NCBI GenBank assembly: GCA_016177865.1
Contig: JACOUJ010000312.1
Coordinates: 1 to 5,560 of the forward strand
Source: Candidatus Rokuibacteriota bacterium
GTDB lineage: Bacteria; Methylomirabilota; Methylomirabilia; Rokubacteriales; JACOUJ01
DNA length: 5,560 bases
Direction: 5' to 3'
Shown: positions 1 through 5,141 of the stretch, piece after piece
Layout: each line of letters starts with the position of its first letter
How positions within the stretch are numbered: the first letter of the stretch is position 1
Position numbers and translations under genes: made by a program
Notes under the pieces: generated by a model
What the model was told of the DNA's origin: nothing
Databases searched by the model: none
What the model saw: the letters and a program-made list of their open reading frames with translations, nothing else

Positions 1-125
1 CCGAGGAGCCGCCGCTCCGGCCGGTCGGGGGACGGCTCGTGGCGTGCCATCTGGCCTGAGCCGGGGGCGCGTCTCAACACGCGGTACCTCCAGACCCGGC
101 CGGTGGCGGTATCGAGAAGAAACAC
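1..125 (-). CDS. Start of the next cassette: open frame with LLDTATGRVWRY motif, cut by left edge
   Basis: After the attC at 129-200 a minus-strand frame is open from a GTG at 123-125 to the window edge (41 codons, no stop). Its first residues read VFLLDTATGRVWRYRV, followed by an Arg/Pro-rich stretch. The motif LLDTxTGxxW recurs in many small bacterial proteins, usually near the C-terminus rather than at residue 1. The gene may therefore have lost its 5' part, or the real start may be non-standard. There is no good Shine-Dalgarno sequence before the GTG. The remaining translation is low complexity and could be chance in GC-rich DNA. The call rests only on the motif and the position directly after a cassette boundary. 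Confidence 0.3.
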   Translation of the reverse strand, partial: MFLLDTATGRVWRYRVLRRAPGSGQMARHEPSPDRPERRLL

Positions 126-128
126 AGT

Positions 129-200
129 TCCTAACGCTCGCGGTGAGCGGCCGCGGCGAGCGAATGCGAGCCAGCGGTCCGCTCCAGCGCAGGGTTAGGA
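129..200 (-). other. attC recombination site of the protease cassette
   Basis: The outer boxes TCCTAAC (129-135) and GTTAGGA (194-200) are perfect complements 72 bp apart end to end. Inside, GAGCGGCCGC (145-154) pairs with GCGGTCCGCTC (174-184) except for one extra T at 178. Read on the minus strand, the extra base is an A in the 5' arm, where attC sites carry their extrahelical base, so the site faces the same way as the genes. The first base of each box departs from the RYYYAAC/GTTRRRY consensus. The TAA stop of the upstream gene lies inside the box at 195-197. Confidence 0.85.
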
Positions 201-590
201 GGCCCTATTGCGAATCGCATCAACCACATGAATGTAAACGCTTCGACGTCCGTGACAGGTGATGACGCGGCGACCGTCCACGACGGGCGACTGGAAGAAG
301 GCCACACCTGACAGGATCGGACGTTCCGCGCTCAATGTCCCTTCCGGCGTCCGGATCAAACGCGCCTGCCAGAGGCCAGCCCCGCTAAAGCCTCCAAAGC
401 TCTGAGGCGGTTCGTCAGCGCCACCGTACCCCGCCTCAAACTCGAAGTAGTCGAACTCTTCCCGGCAGTATTCCCTCTCTACCCAGCCGGTACCGCACGC
501 GCCTCGAAACGCCTTGACCCTCGCGTAGCCTCCTTCAGGAGCGAGTTCCGTGGTGAGCTCGCCGGCAAAGCCACAGTTGCACTGAGCCAT
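195..590 (-). CDS. C-terminal part of a trypsin-like serine protease (separate frame)
   Basis: This 131-residue frame starts at an ATG and ends with TAA inside the attC box. It carries what looks like the nucleophile segment of a chymotrypsin-fold protease, SFGGFSGAGLWQ, with Ser69 as the candidate catalytic serine (GxSGxxLW pattern). A strand-like GVAFFQS and a final CHGRRSVYIHVV follow, consistent with the C-terminal barrel. Nothing in it supplies the histidine or aspartate; those are in the overlapping upstream frame at 479-922. The two frames differ by one base (a -1 step on the minus strand). The simplest reading is one ancestral protease gene broken by a frame-changing mutation, possibly with loss of some sequence near 560-598, where this frame has an upstream TGA. 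Two separately translated halves cannot be excluded. No strong ribosome site precedes this ATG. Confidence 0.6.
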   Translation of the reverse strand: MAQCNCGFAGELTTELAPEGGYARVKAFRGACGTGWVEREYCREEFDYFEFEAGYGGADEPPQSFGGFSGAGLWQARLIRTPEGTLSAERPILSGVAFFQSPVVDGRRVITCHGRRSVYIHVVDAIRNRAS

Positions 591-922
591 CCGGCGTCAA
601 CCGGCGAGAGAAGCAGGAACCCGAGATCGGGGCCCTCCGGACCGCCGTTCCCATAGGCGATCCGGAGCGGACAGACTGCCTCCGACTTCAACCTCACACG
701 ATGCAGAAGGGGCTTATCCCTCGCCACGATGATCAGCCCTATCGCGCGGTCCCTCGCCAGGCGCTCAAGAACGTGATAGGCAGTGAGGATCCCACAAGCC
801 TCATCGATTTGAACCAAGGTCCCGGAGCCGCCGAGTTCAGCGTCTTCGTCGGACTCGCTACCTCGAAGTGCCACAAACCCGATGGCGAAGTCAGAGACAG
901 CCTTCCCTGACTCCGCGATCAC
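479..922 (-). CDS. N-terminal part of a trypsin-like serine protease
   Basis: This 147-residue frame contains the first half of a trypsin-like fold. GSGTLVQ (residues 32-38) and GILTAYHVLERL place His50 as the catalytic histidine, and GPDLGFLLLS offers Asp99 as the acid. The serine segment is missing and instead lies in another frame at 195-590, overlapping this one by 112 bases. From about residue 115 on the translation (ending RRFEARAVPAG) looks like out-of-frame sequence. The start used is the GTG at 920-922, but GGGAGG abuts it with no spacer, which is poor. The frame stays open upstream and reads VPLSQIPRE directly before the GTG, which looks like protein, yet no ATG, GTG or TTG occurs before an upstream stop. 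The N-terminus may thus be truncated or start unusually. It is probably the 5' piece of a pseudogene. Confidence 0.6.
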   Translation of the reverse strand: MIAESGKAVSDFAIGFVALRGSESDEDAELGGSGTLVQIDEACGILTAYHVLERLARDRAIGLIIVARDKPLLHRVRLKSEAVCPLRIAYGNGGPEGPDLGFLLLSPVDAGWLSATVALPASSPRNSLLKEATRGSRRFEARAVPAG

Positions 923-936
923 CTCCCGTGGGATCT

Positions 937-960
937 GGGAGAGAGGTACACCGCTCTCCC
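937..960 (-). promoter_or_regulatory. Hairpin just ahead of the protease start
   Basis: GGGAGAG (937-943) and CTCTCCC (954-960) form a perfect 7-bp GC-rich stem with a 10-base loop, 15 bases upstream of the GTG at 922. No T-run follows on either strand, so it is not a classical terminator. It could sit in the leader and limit ribosome access, or be fortuitous if the true coding region begins further upstream. Confidence 0.3.
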
Positions 961-976
961 TGTCCTGGCTTCGTCC

Positions 977-1000
977 CCCTAACTCGGCGTCGCGTTGCGC
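977..1000 (-). other. Degenerate cassette junction (attC remnant)
   Basis: On the minus strand GCGCAAC (1000-994), a few bases, then GAGTTAGGG (985-977) follow directly on the stop of the LamG/TIR-like gene. The second box resembles a GTTRRRY core, but only ten bases separate the boxes, far too short for an attC hairpin (normally about 57 bp or more). The octamer CGAGTTAG (986-979) also occurs at the junctions near 4256 and 5276. I read this as a collapsed or exchanged attC that may have fixed the two neighbouring genes together. Confidence 0.4.
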
Positions 1001-1902
1001 TACTCTCGCAGAATGGCTTCAAGGTGTTTTGTGAAGCCTTCGTCGACCTGCCTCTTGCCCGCGATCGTGTTGTCGTAGAACAGGACACGGTAACCGCCAA
1101 TGTCGAAAGGCAGCTGCTTCCCACGCTCCGCTAGAAGAATAGTCGGCTTGCCAAGGGCGTGGGCATACCCGAGCTCGTAGAATACGTTCTGGTTGACCGG
1201 GGTGATCTCAGCGACCACCACGGTTGCGTCAACGATGCCCTGCGCGATGTCATGGAGGATGAGGCCGGGCCCAAAGACCTCGCCTACGTGATACGCGGCG
1301 AGCTTGAACCTCTCCGCCACGGGCCGAATGACTTCCTGGTAGAGCTGCTTGTACGGCTCTGAGAACTGCATGACAACGAATACGGTGCCTGGTCGCCGAT
1401 CTGCGGTGAAGTCGGCGAAGTCGACTGTTTGGTGTCCCCAAGCGAACAGACCCGCCTGGCCACCAGTAAGCGGCCTCTCGAGGACGTTGTCCAGTACGCG
1501 AACACCACCCACGGTGAGCGAGAGCCGCTGGTCGGTCGGCGCCACCCGAACCTGGTACCACTCCTGAGGCGACAGATTGGCCGTGGTTCCGGCCGCGGCC
1601 AAAGCCCTCCACCCCAGCGCGGGCTCGAATTCGCCAATAGTGTAAGCGAAGTTCCAACCGCCTATGCCAGCCATGACATACCGCTCGGTCGGTGAGCGAT
1701 GGCCGAGAAGAATTCGGCCCTCCGCGTCCGTTGAGGCGCGGACGCGAACGGAAATGGCGCCGCCCGTCAGCTCCAGATCCGTCAGACATATGCCGAACGC
1801 ATGTGGATACTGAGGTTGCGGTCCCGTGTACTGGACGACCTCGGGACCGATCTGCCAGCGACCGACGACTGCCGCCCAGTTCCGCTGCTCCGGATTCGCC
1901 AC
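1000..1902 (-). CDS. LamG-like / TIR-like (nucleoside deoxyribosyltransferase-like) fusion protein
   Basis: This 300-residue protein has two parts. Residues about 8-166 are a beta-rich, concanavalin-like (LamG / DUF1080-type) domain: repeated strand motifs, GIGGWNFAYTIGEF, and the end GLFAWGHQTVDFADF. Residues about 172-298 are an alpha/beta domain beginning VFVVMQFSEPYKQLYQEV, then GPGLILHDIAQGI, VVVAEITP and NVFYELGYAHALGKPTILL. The last block matches the TIR-like / nucleoside 2-deoxyribosyltransferase superfamily, with Glu243 (FYELG) in the position of the catalytic glutamate. Relatives cleave N-glycosidic bonds, some of them NAD+ in phage defence. Activity here is inferred, not shown. The start is the GTG at 1900-1902 behind GAGGGAGG. 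There is no signal peptide or membrane helix, so it is probably cytosolic. It is the only gene of its cassette, with an attC upstream (1940-2020) and a remnant junction downstream. Confidence 0.85.
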   Translation of the reverse strand: MANPEQRNWAAVVGRWQIGPEVVQYTGPQPQYPHAFGICLTDLELTGGAISVRVRASTDAEGRILLGHRSPTERYVMAGIGGWNFAYTIGEFEPALGWRALAAAGTTANLSPQEWYQVRVAPTDQRLSLTVGGVRVLDNVLERPLTGGQAGLFAWGHQTVDFADFTADRRPGTVFVVMQFSEPYKQLYQEVIRPVAERFKLAAYHVGEVFGPGLILHDIAQGIVDATVVVAEITPVNQNVFYELGYAHALGKPTILLAERGKQLPFDIGGYRVLFYDNTIAGKRQVDEGFTKHLEAILRE

Positions 1903-1939
1903 CTTCCTCCCTCTTCTCTGGCTCGAGTCCTATGAAGAC

Positions 1940-2020
1940 GCCGAACGCTGCCATTCACCTGCGGCGGACCGAGCGACCGTAGGGAGCGAGCCCGCTGTCA
2001 GGTGAAACGGCTTGTTGGGC
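1940..2020 (-). other. attC recombination site of the two-gene membrane-protein cassette
   Basis: The outer boxes are GCCGAAC (1940-1946) and GTTGGGC (2014-2020), 81 bp overall. TTCACCTGCGGCGG (1954-1967) pairs with CCGCTGTCAGGTGAA (1992-2006), leaving an unpaired T at 1998 and one mismatch. On the minus strand the extra base is in the arm next to the upstream gene, as expected. The stem sequence (CACCTG) and bulge position are the same as in the attC at 2859-2916. Confidence 0.85.
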
Positions 2021-2070
2021 AGGTGAATGCGGCCACACGGTGCGCGCTTCGCATTCTGTGTTCTCTGGGA

Positions 2071-2526
2071 TCAACGGCAATCCGGGGGCGGGGCAAGGCT
2101 GCCTGTGACACCAGCCTTCCAGGCGACGCACGGGTTGAGGTCGGCGATCCAGCCTACCAATAGTGTGCCGATCCACGCGGCAACAAACGCAACAATGTAC
2201 CCACCGACAAGGACGGCGATGGTGATGAGAACATTGCTGCGTCGCGTCTTCTCCTCGTCCTTCCAGATCGCAGCAATCACCGGGAATTGCAGGAAGTAGG
2301 CACCGGCGGGCACGAGCATGATCGGCACAAGGGACGGCCACACAAAGACGAACGCGAGGAGTGCGAAGACAAAACTGACGGCCGCAGGAATGGCCCATAC
2401 AACTCGCGTCAGAGCGAACGCTCGAAGCACGCTGAAGTACAAGTGGTACAGAGAAGCCCAAATCAACCATGCCAAGATGAGCAACTTGAGCGGAAGCCAG
2501 ATCGACGGCCGGAAATACCAACCCAC
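2071..2526 (-). CDS. Four-helix inner-membrane protein of unknown function
   Basis: This 151-residue hydrophobic protein has about four predicted transmembrane segments, near residues 9-31, 41-62, 64-86 and 97-125. A charged cytosolic-type loop KDEEKTRR separates the third and fourth, and a short Pro/Cys-containing tail (NPCVAW...PPPDCR) ends the protein. The start is the GTG at 2524-2526, with GAGAAGG upstream at good spacing. It begins only 13 bases after the stop of the 79-residue gene at 2540-2779, with no attC between. The two therefore form a two-gene cassette that would be co-transcribed. I do not recognise a family and see no transporter or enzyme motif. A role in envelope stress or toxin immunity is possible but unsupported. 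Confidence 0.75.
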   Translation of the reverse strand: MGWYFRPSIWLPLKLLILAWLIWASLYHLYFSVLRAFALTRVVWAIPAAVSFVFALLAFVFVWPSLVPIMLVPAGAYFLQFPVIAAIWKDEEKTRRSNVLITIAVLVGGYIVAFVAAWIGTLLVGWIADLNPCVAWKAGVTGSLAPPPDCR

Positions 2527-2539
2527 GTTGATCGCCTTC

Positions 2540-2779
2540 TCACTCGTGGAAGTGCATCGGCGGAGCGATGTACTTCATGGCGCCGTCTAGGCGGATGCCT
2601 TTCTCCCTCACGAAGTCCTCCGCGGATCGAAACGTGAAGAACGTGGCGGCGCGGTCCAGAGAGGCGGTCGGTGTGCCATCCGCTGCGTAGAACAGGTTCC
2701 GCTGACCGGGTGTGCGCGCTTCCGGCATCGCAAAGATGACGTACTTCGTCACGCGCCGGCGTCGTTCGCGCTGCGCCAC
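2540..2779 (-). CDS. Small hypothetical protein, first gene of a two-gene cassette
   Basis: This 79-residue soluble protein begins at a GTG (2777-2779) behind a strong GGGAGGAG ribosome site about seven bases away, which fixes the start. After a basic N-terminus (QRERRRR), the body alternates strands and helices: KYVIFAMPEAR, RNLFYAADGTPTASLDRA, a helix FRSAEDFVREKGI, and the end MHFHE. No catalytic motif or known domain is recognised. It follows attC 2859-2916 and is 13 bases ahead of a membrane-protein gene, so the two are likely made together. Its base composition resembles its neighbours. It could be a small partner of the membrane protein, but nothing in the sequence shows this. Confidence 0.7.
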   Translation of the reverse strand: MAQRERRRRVTKYVIFAMPEARTPGQRNLFYAADGTPTASLDRAATFFTFRSAEDFVREKGIRLDGAMKYIAPPMHFHE

Positions 2780-2858
2780 GTTTGATCTCCTCCCGAGGGT
2801 TCCTTCGGGTTCAACATTGCGGTGCAGTGTTCGTCGCGTCGCTCAACCTGCCAACGCT

Positions 2859-2916
2859 GCCCAACGCCCGGTATCACCTGCGGGCGAAGCCCGACAGGTG
2901 CATGCCGCTGTTAGGC
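2859..2916 (-). other. attC recombination site, compact 58-bp form
   Basis: The boxes GCCCAAC (2859-2865) and GTTAGGC (2910-2916) both fit the RYYYAAC/GTTRRRY consensus. CACCTGCGGGC (2875-2885) pairs with GCCCGACAGGTG (2889-2900), leaving a single unpaired A at 2894. The hairpin closes on a three-base loop, and nine-base spacers lie on both sides. This is close to the minimum size of attC sites. The extra base is a T in the minus-strand 5' arm, giving the same orientation as the genes. Confidence 0.93.
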
Positions 2917-2956
2917 GCTTAGCCTCGTACCCGACGAACGAGCTCTGGCTCGGAAT

Positions 2957-3703
2957 CTAGACATGAAACAGGCCATTGAATGATGACTCATCAACAACGC
3001 GACTGGTCCCGCACAGCTCGCAGGTGAACATCAGATTCGGTCTGGTGTTGGCCGAGATCGGCTTCTGACTTGCTTCTGCCAGCATCGTTTTGACCTGGGA
3101 GTGTGTCGGACTGAACACAAAGTTGCATGATGGGTTACTGCAGAAGAGATTCGCCGTCTGAAGCTCTATGAGGTGTCTCCCCTTGTTTCCGAAGAAGATG
3201 CCGAATATGGAGCCCTTCGGCACGCCCTCCACCGGCATGGCCGTTCTGGACTGGCCGGAGGCCCACCATTCGCAGACAAGGAAGGTCGATACGACAGGAC
3301 CTCCGACGTGAGCACCAGGGGCAAGAGGAGGCGCAAACTGGGACGGCCTGAGGAGCGTTCCGGTCCAAGCATCTGGCACGCGTTCGACAACTCCCACGAG
3401 GACACGTTCCGCCAGAAATCCCCGATACTCCATTGTGTCGGCCGTCGTCAGCTCGTACGGCAGGATCGCCCACTGTCGGCCTGTGGGCAGTGGTCGGGGT
3501 CGGTGTTGAGAATCGATGAGGTCCAGGATTTCAGAGTAGGTGTAGGAGGATTCGATACCGCAGCGATCGCACGTCAAGGTGAAGGACGCCGCAGGGTTGT
3601 TGCGCAGGTCGTATTCGAGGAGCGCCCGGGCCTGTCCGACCTCCACATTGAGCGGCGTGTTCCCACAAGAGTGGTTCCGACACCGCACCAACCGCCGGCT
3701 CAA
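2957..3703 (-). CDS. Double zinc-ribbon protein, second gene of the nuclease-like cassette
   Basis: This protein has 248 residues if started at the TTG at 3701-3703, preceded by GGAGGGG and overlapping the upstream stop as TTGA; this suggests translational coupling. TTG 3691 and GTG 3688 are alternatives. The frame is open further upstream, but that part lies inside the neighbouring gene. Two similar four-cysteine modules flank a central domain: C8-x4-C13 with C45-x2-C48, and C188-x4-C193 with C228-x2-C231. Both begin with a C-x-N-x-x-C element (CRNHSC, CSNPSC) and end with CxxCG, pointing to an internal duplication. The middle (about 70-180) has strand-rich sequence and a WWASGQ segment. Zinc ribbons of this type bind nucleic acids or proteins. 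The specific role is unknown, and the partner is the PD-(D/E)XK-like protein. Confidence 0.75.
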   Translation of the reverse strand: MSRRLVRCRNHSCGNTPLNVEVGQARALLEYDLRNNPAASFTLTCDRCGIESSYTYSEILDLIDSQHRPRPLPTGRQWAILPYELTTADTMEYRGFLAERVLVGVVERVPDAWTGTLLRPSQFAPPLAPGAHVGGPVVSTFLVCEWWASGQSRTAMPVEGVPKGSIFGIFFGNKGRHLIELQTANLFCSNPSCNFVFSPTHSQVKTMLAEASQKPISANTRPNLMFTCELCGTSRVVDESSFNGLFHV

Positions 3704-4236
3704 CGGCCCCTCCGGCTGCTCGGCCGCGCACGAAGCACACCGTCGTTTGGCAGATTCCAGAAGACAACCTCGCAGAACGGTGTCATCGCCTCGAACAGGC
3801 CGTCGTACCTTTTGACGAACGCTTGGAGTTCCGCAGCCTCCCGCAGGTACATCGAGACGTACTCGTTGACGTAGATCGCCAGGATCAATGACCGCGCTCG
3901 GTCGTAACCCTTTCGGGCCTTGCATATTTTATCGAGAATCGCACCGACTAGCCGATTACGATAGCGCTCCAGCTCCTGCTCGTCTTCCCGGATCTCGACG
4001 GGACCGTCGTCGTCGCGCATGTGCACGTCCGGCACGCTTCGATCATCCAGATACACCGACGTCAGCTCGACACCGACTTCTTCGCCACTCCGGACATCCC
4101 TGACTACGTAGTCGGGCGTCTCGCCCTTGCTGACCACCTCGAAATGTCGTGAGTCGGGGAGCCGGGCATACGCCGCTATGAAGCCTTCGATCTCAGACTG
4201 TTCGCGCTCCGGCTTTCTCGGCCACGTCGTCATCAT
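3700..4236 (-). CDS. PD-(D/E)XK-like putative nuclease, first gene of the cassette
   Basis: This 178-residue soluble protein starts at one of two adjacent ATGs (4234-4236, 4231-4233) just inside the cassette boundary. Residues 30-60 show a pattern seen in PD-(D/E)XK nuclease-like proteins: FEVV with Glu33, then TPDYVV with Pro41-Asp42, a beta-turn, and VGVELTSV with Glu57-Leu-Thr59. The usual lysine of ExK is replaced by threonine, so catalysis is uncertain. A long charged helix (EDEQELERYRNRL) and a strand-helix unit SLILAIYVNEYVSMY follow, and a basic tail SSRRGR ends the protein. The stop overlaps the TTG of the zinc-ribbon gene. A DNA-acting pair, perhaps a restriction-like defence module, is an inference from fold pattern and linkage only. 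Confidence 0.65.
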   Translation of the reverse strand: MMTTWPRKPEREQSEIEGFIAAYARLPDSRHFEVVSKGETPDYVVRDVRSGEEVGVELTSVYLDDRSVPDVHMRDDDGPVEIREDEQELERYRNRLVGAILDKICKARKGYDRARSLILAIYVNEYVSMYLREAAELQAFVKRYDGLFEAMTPFCEVVFWNLPNDGVLRARPSSRRGR

Positions 4237-4244
4237 TTACTCAT
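4233..4244 (-). promoter_or_regulatory. Three-codon mini-ORF overlapping the nuclease-like gene start
   Basis: Reading minus from the cassette boundary, ATG AGT AAA TGA (4244-4233) encodes Met-Ser-Lys, and its TGA overlaps the ATG at 4236-4234. The main gene has no clear Shine-Dalgarno sequence. Short ORFs near attI or attC are known to aid translation of leaderless cassettes (ORF-11 in class 1 integrons). A similar coupling is possible here. Confidence 0.3.
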
Positions 4245-4246
4245 GC

Positions 4247-4264
4247 GCCTAACTCGAATTAGGC
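4247..4264 (-). other. Palindromic cassette junction, collapsed attC
   Basis: GCCTAACTCGAATTAGGC is an 18-bp near-perfect palindrome with one mismatched pair. On the minus strand it ends with a consensus core GTTAGGC directly before the next cassette, while the other half GCCTAAT is an imperfect RYYYAAC box. Only four bases separate the boxes, so the usual inner stem and extra base are absent. Its 12-mer CTAACTCGAATT (4249-4260) recurs exactly at 5269-5280 beside the attI region. Confidence 0.55.
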
Positions 4265-4275
4265 ATCACACCATC

Positions 4276-4647
4276 TCAAGTGGCTCGCCACCCGACCTGC
4301 CGGCCGATCCGCTTGATCTGCTGGATGAACGCATCATCGGGCCGCTTGGCCCCGACCTCATCATCGGTCGAGGCGGCCCAGCGGAAAATCTGCTCAATGC
4401 TCCCGTACCCGCGGCGGAATGCGCGGGCCAGCAACATGCAGTTCTCTTTCGTGGGGGCCTGCTGGAGGACAACCCGCAGTTCCTCGTCCGTCCACGATTT
4501 GCCCTTGTTGCCCTCGTCGAACCCCGCGGCCTCCTGTGCGGCGATGCAGCATTGCTGAAAAATGGCGAACTTGTCGTCCAGGGACAAGTCAGCAACCTGC
4601 TCGACGAGGAGGGCGCGGACGGCGTTGCGGAATTCAGTCTTCGTCAT
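4276..4647 (-). CDS. Small helical hypothetical protein (possible HTH/Myb-like fold)
   Basis: This protein has 123 residues from the ATG at 4645-4647, chosen because GAGGTGG (4659-4653) sits five bases upstream. A TTG seven codons earlier lacks such a site. The protein is almost entirely alpha-helical: TKTEFRNAVRALLVEQVADL, a Cys-Cys helix FAIFQQCCIAAQEAAGF, then WTDEELRVVLQQAPTKENCM, then AFRRGYGSIEQIFRWA, and a final basic helix IQQIKRIGRQVGW. The W-T-x-E-E-L-x-x-x-L block followed by GSIEQIFRW has the rhythm of a Myb/SANT-like helix-turn-helix, but no established domain is recognised. It is the only gene of its cassette, between attC 4670-4741 and the palindromic junction. A DNA-binding role is a weak guess. 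Confidence 0.75.
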   Translation of the reverse strand: MTKTEFRNAVRALLVEQVADLSLDDKFAIFQQCCIAAQEAAGFDEGNKGKSWTDEELRVVLQQAPTKENCMLLARAFRRGYGSIEQIFRWAASTDDEVGAKRPDDAFIQQIKRIGRQVGWRAT

Positions 4648-4669
4648 CGCAGCCACCTCTGTTTTCAAC

Positions 4670-4741
4670 GCCTAACGTGTCCGGCTCACCCGCGGCCGCT
4701 CGCGATGGTCGGCGGCCGTCGGGTGCAGCCGGATGTTAGCC
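4670..4741 (-). other. attC recombination site of the secreted-protein cassette
   Basis: The boxes GCCTAAC (4670-4676) and GTTAGCC (4735-4741) are 72 bp apart end to end. CCGGCTCACCCG (4681-4692) pairs with CGGGTGCAGCCGG (4720-4732) perfectly except for one extra C at 4726. On the minus strand this is an unpaired G in the arm next to the upstream gene, typical of attC extrahelical bases. Complementary GGCCG runs extend the hairpin inward. Confidence 0.9.
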
Positions 4742-4754
4742 GGCGTGTCCCTGA

Positions 4755-5141
4755 TCACGGTGAGACAACCTCGCACTTCCCGTATGAAATGTCACCTCGC
4801 CCGTTGTTCTCGATGAAACTGAGATCCGAAAATACCTGCACGTCGAATTGGGACCGGAATACATAGTACTTCTTGATCCTGACGTTCTCGTCGAACGCGA
4901 TCCTGTCCACCTCGTATCGGTCGCACGTGACCTTGCCGGCACTCGCTGCGAACGAACACCGCGAAAGCGACGCCTTATCGCGACTGTCTGTTATTCGTAC
5001 AGAGAATTGTCCTCGCTGAAGCTGCTCGCGCGTATACACGATCTCGGAGTTCAGCTTTCGTGTTACGTTGCACTCGTATTCAACCGCATTCGCAACGGAA
5101 GGCATACCGACGAGGAGAACGACCAACACAAATCGGTCCAT
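4755..5141 (-). CDS. Secreted small four-cysteine protein, first cassette gene
   Basis: This 128-residue protein starts at the ATG at 5139-5141, with GGAGG about eight bases upstream. The frame is open further upstream, but that part carries no ribosome site and precedes the signal peptide. Residues 1-19 are a Sec signal peptide: a charged MDRF start, a hydrophobic core VLVVLLVG, and ANA before the predicted cut at 19/20. The mature part has four cysteines, Cys24, Cys62, Cys73 and Cys123, suitable for two disulfides in the periplasm or outside. The rest is beta-rich, with YYVFRSQFDVQVFSDLSF and a final NNGRGDISYGKCEVV. Proteins of this size and style are common as integron cassettes, but no function is known to me. 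As the cassette next to attI, it is expected to be the best expressed and most recently inserted. Confidence 0.8.
   Translation of the reverse strand: MDRFVLVVLLVGMPSVANAVEYECNVTRKLNSEIVYTREQLQRGQFSVRITDSRDKASLSRCSFAASAGKVTCDRYEVDRIAFDENVRIKKYYVFRSQFDVQVFSDLSFIENNGRGDISYGKCEVVSP

Noticed and set aside
44..262. Plus-strand open frame across attC 129-200
   Set aside because: It runs through a clear attC hairpin and the end of the protease gene and has low-complexity Arg/Gly/Ser translation; open by GC bias.
1250..1954. Long minus-strand frame (234 codons) in another phase over the LamG/TIR-like gene
   Set aside because: Its Arg/Gly/Ser-rich translation has no domain pattern, while the 1000-1902 frame shows two recognisable domains and a ribosome site.
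1955..2521. 188-codon minus frame overlapping the membrane-protein gene
   Set aside because: It runs into attC 1940-2020, is Cys/Arg-rich without motifs, and shadows the frame that encodes clear transmembrane helices.
3173..3874. 233-codon plus-strand frame opposite the zinc-ribbon and nuclease-like genes
   Set aside because: It is antisense to genes with paired Cys modules and a coupled start, and its own translation lacks any recognisable pattern.
3704..3925. Upstream extension of the zinc-ribbon gene to a start at 3925
   Set aside because: The extension lies wholly inside the nuclease-like gene, and the TTG at 3703 has a ribosome site and a stop-start overlap.
4243..4866. 207-codon plus-strand frame
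   Set aside because: It crosses an attC hairpin and three cassette features and is antisense to genes with good ribosome sites; considered chance.
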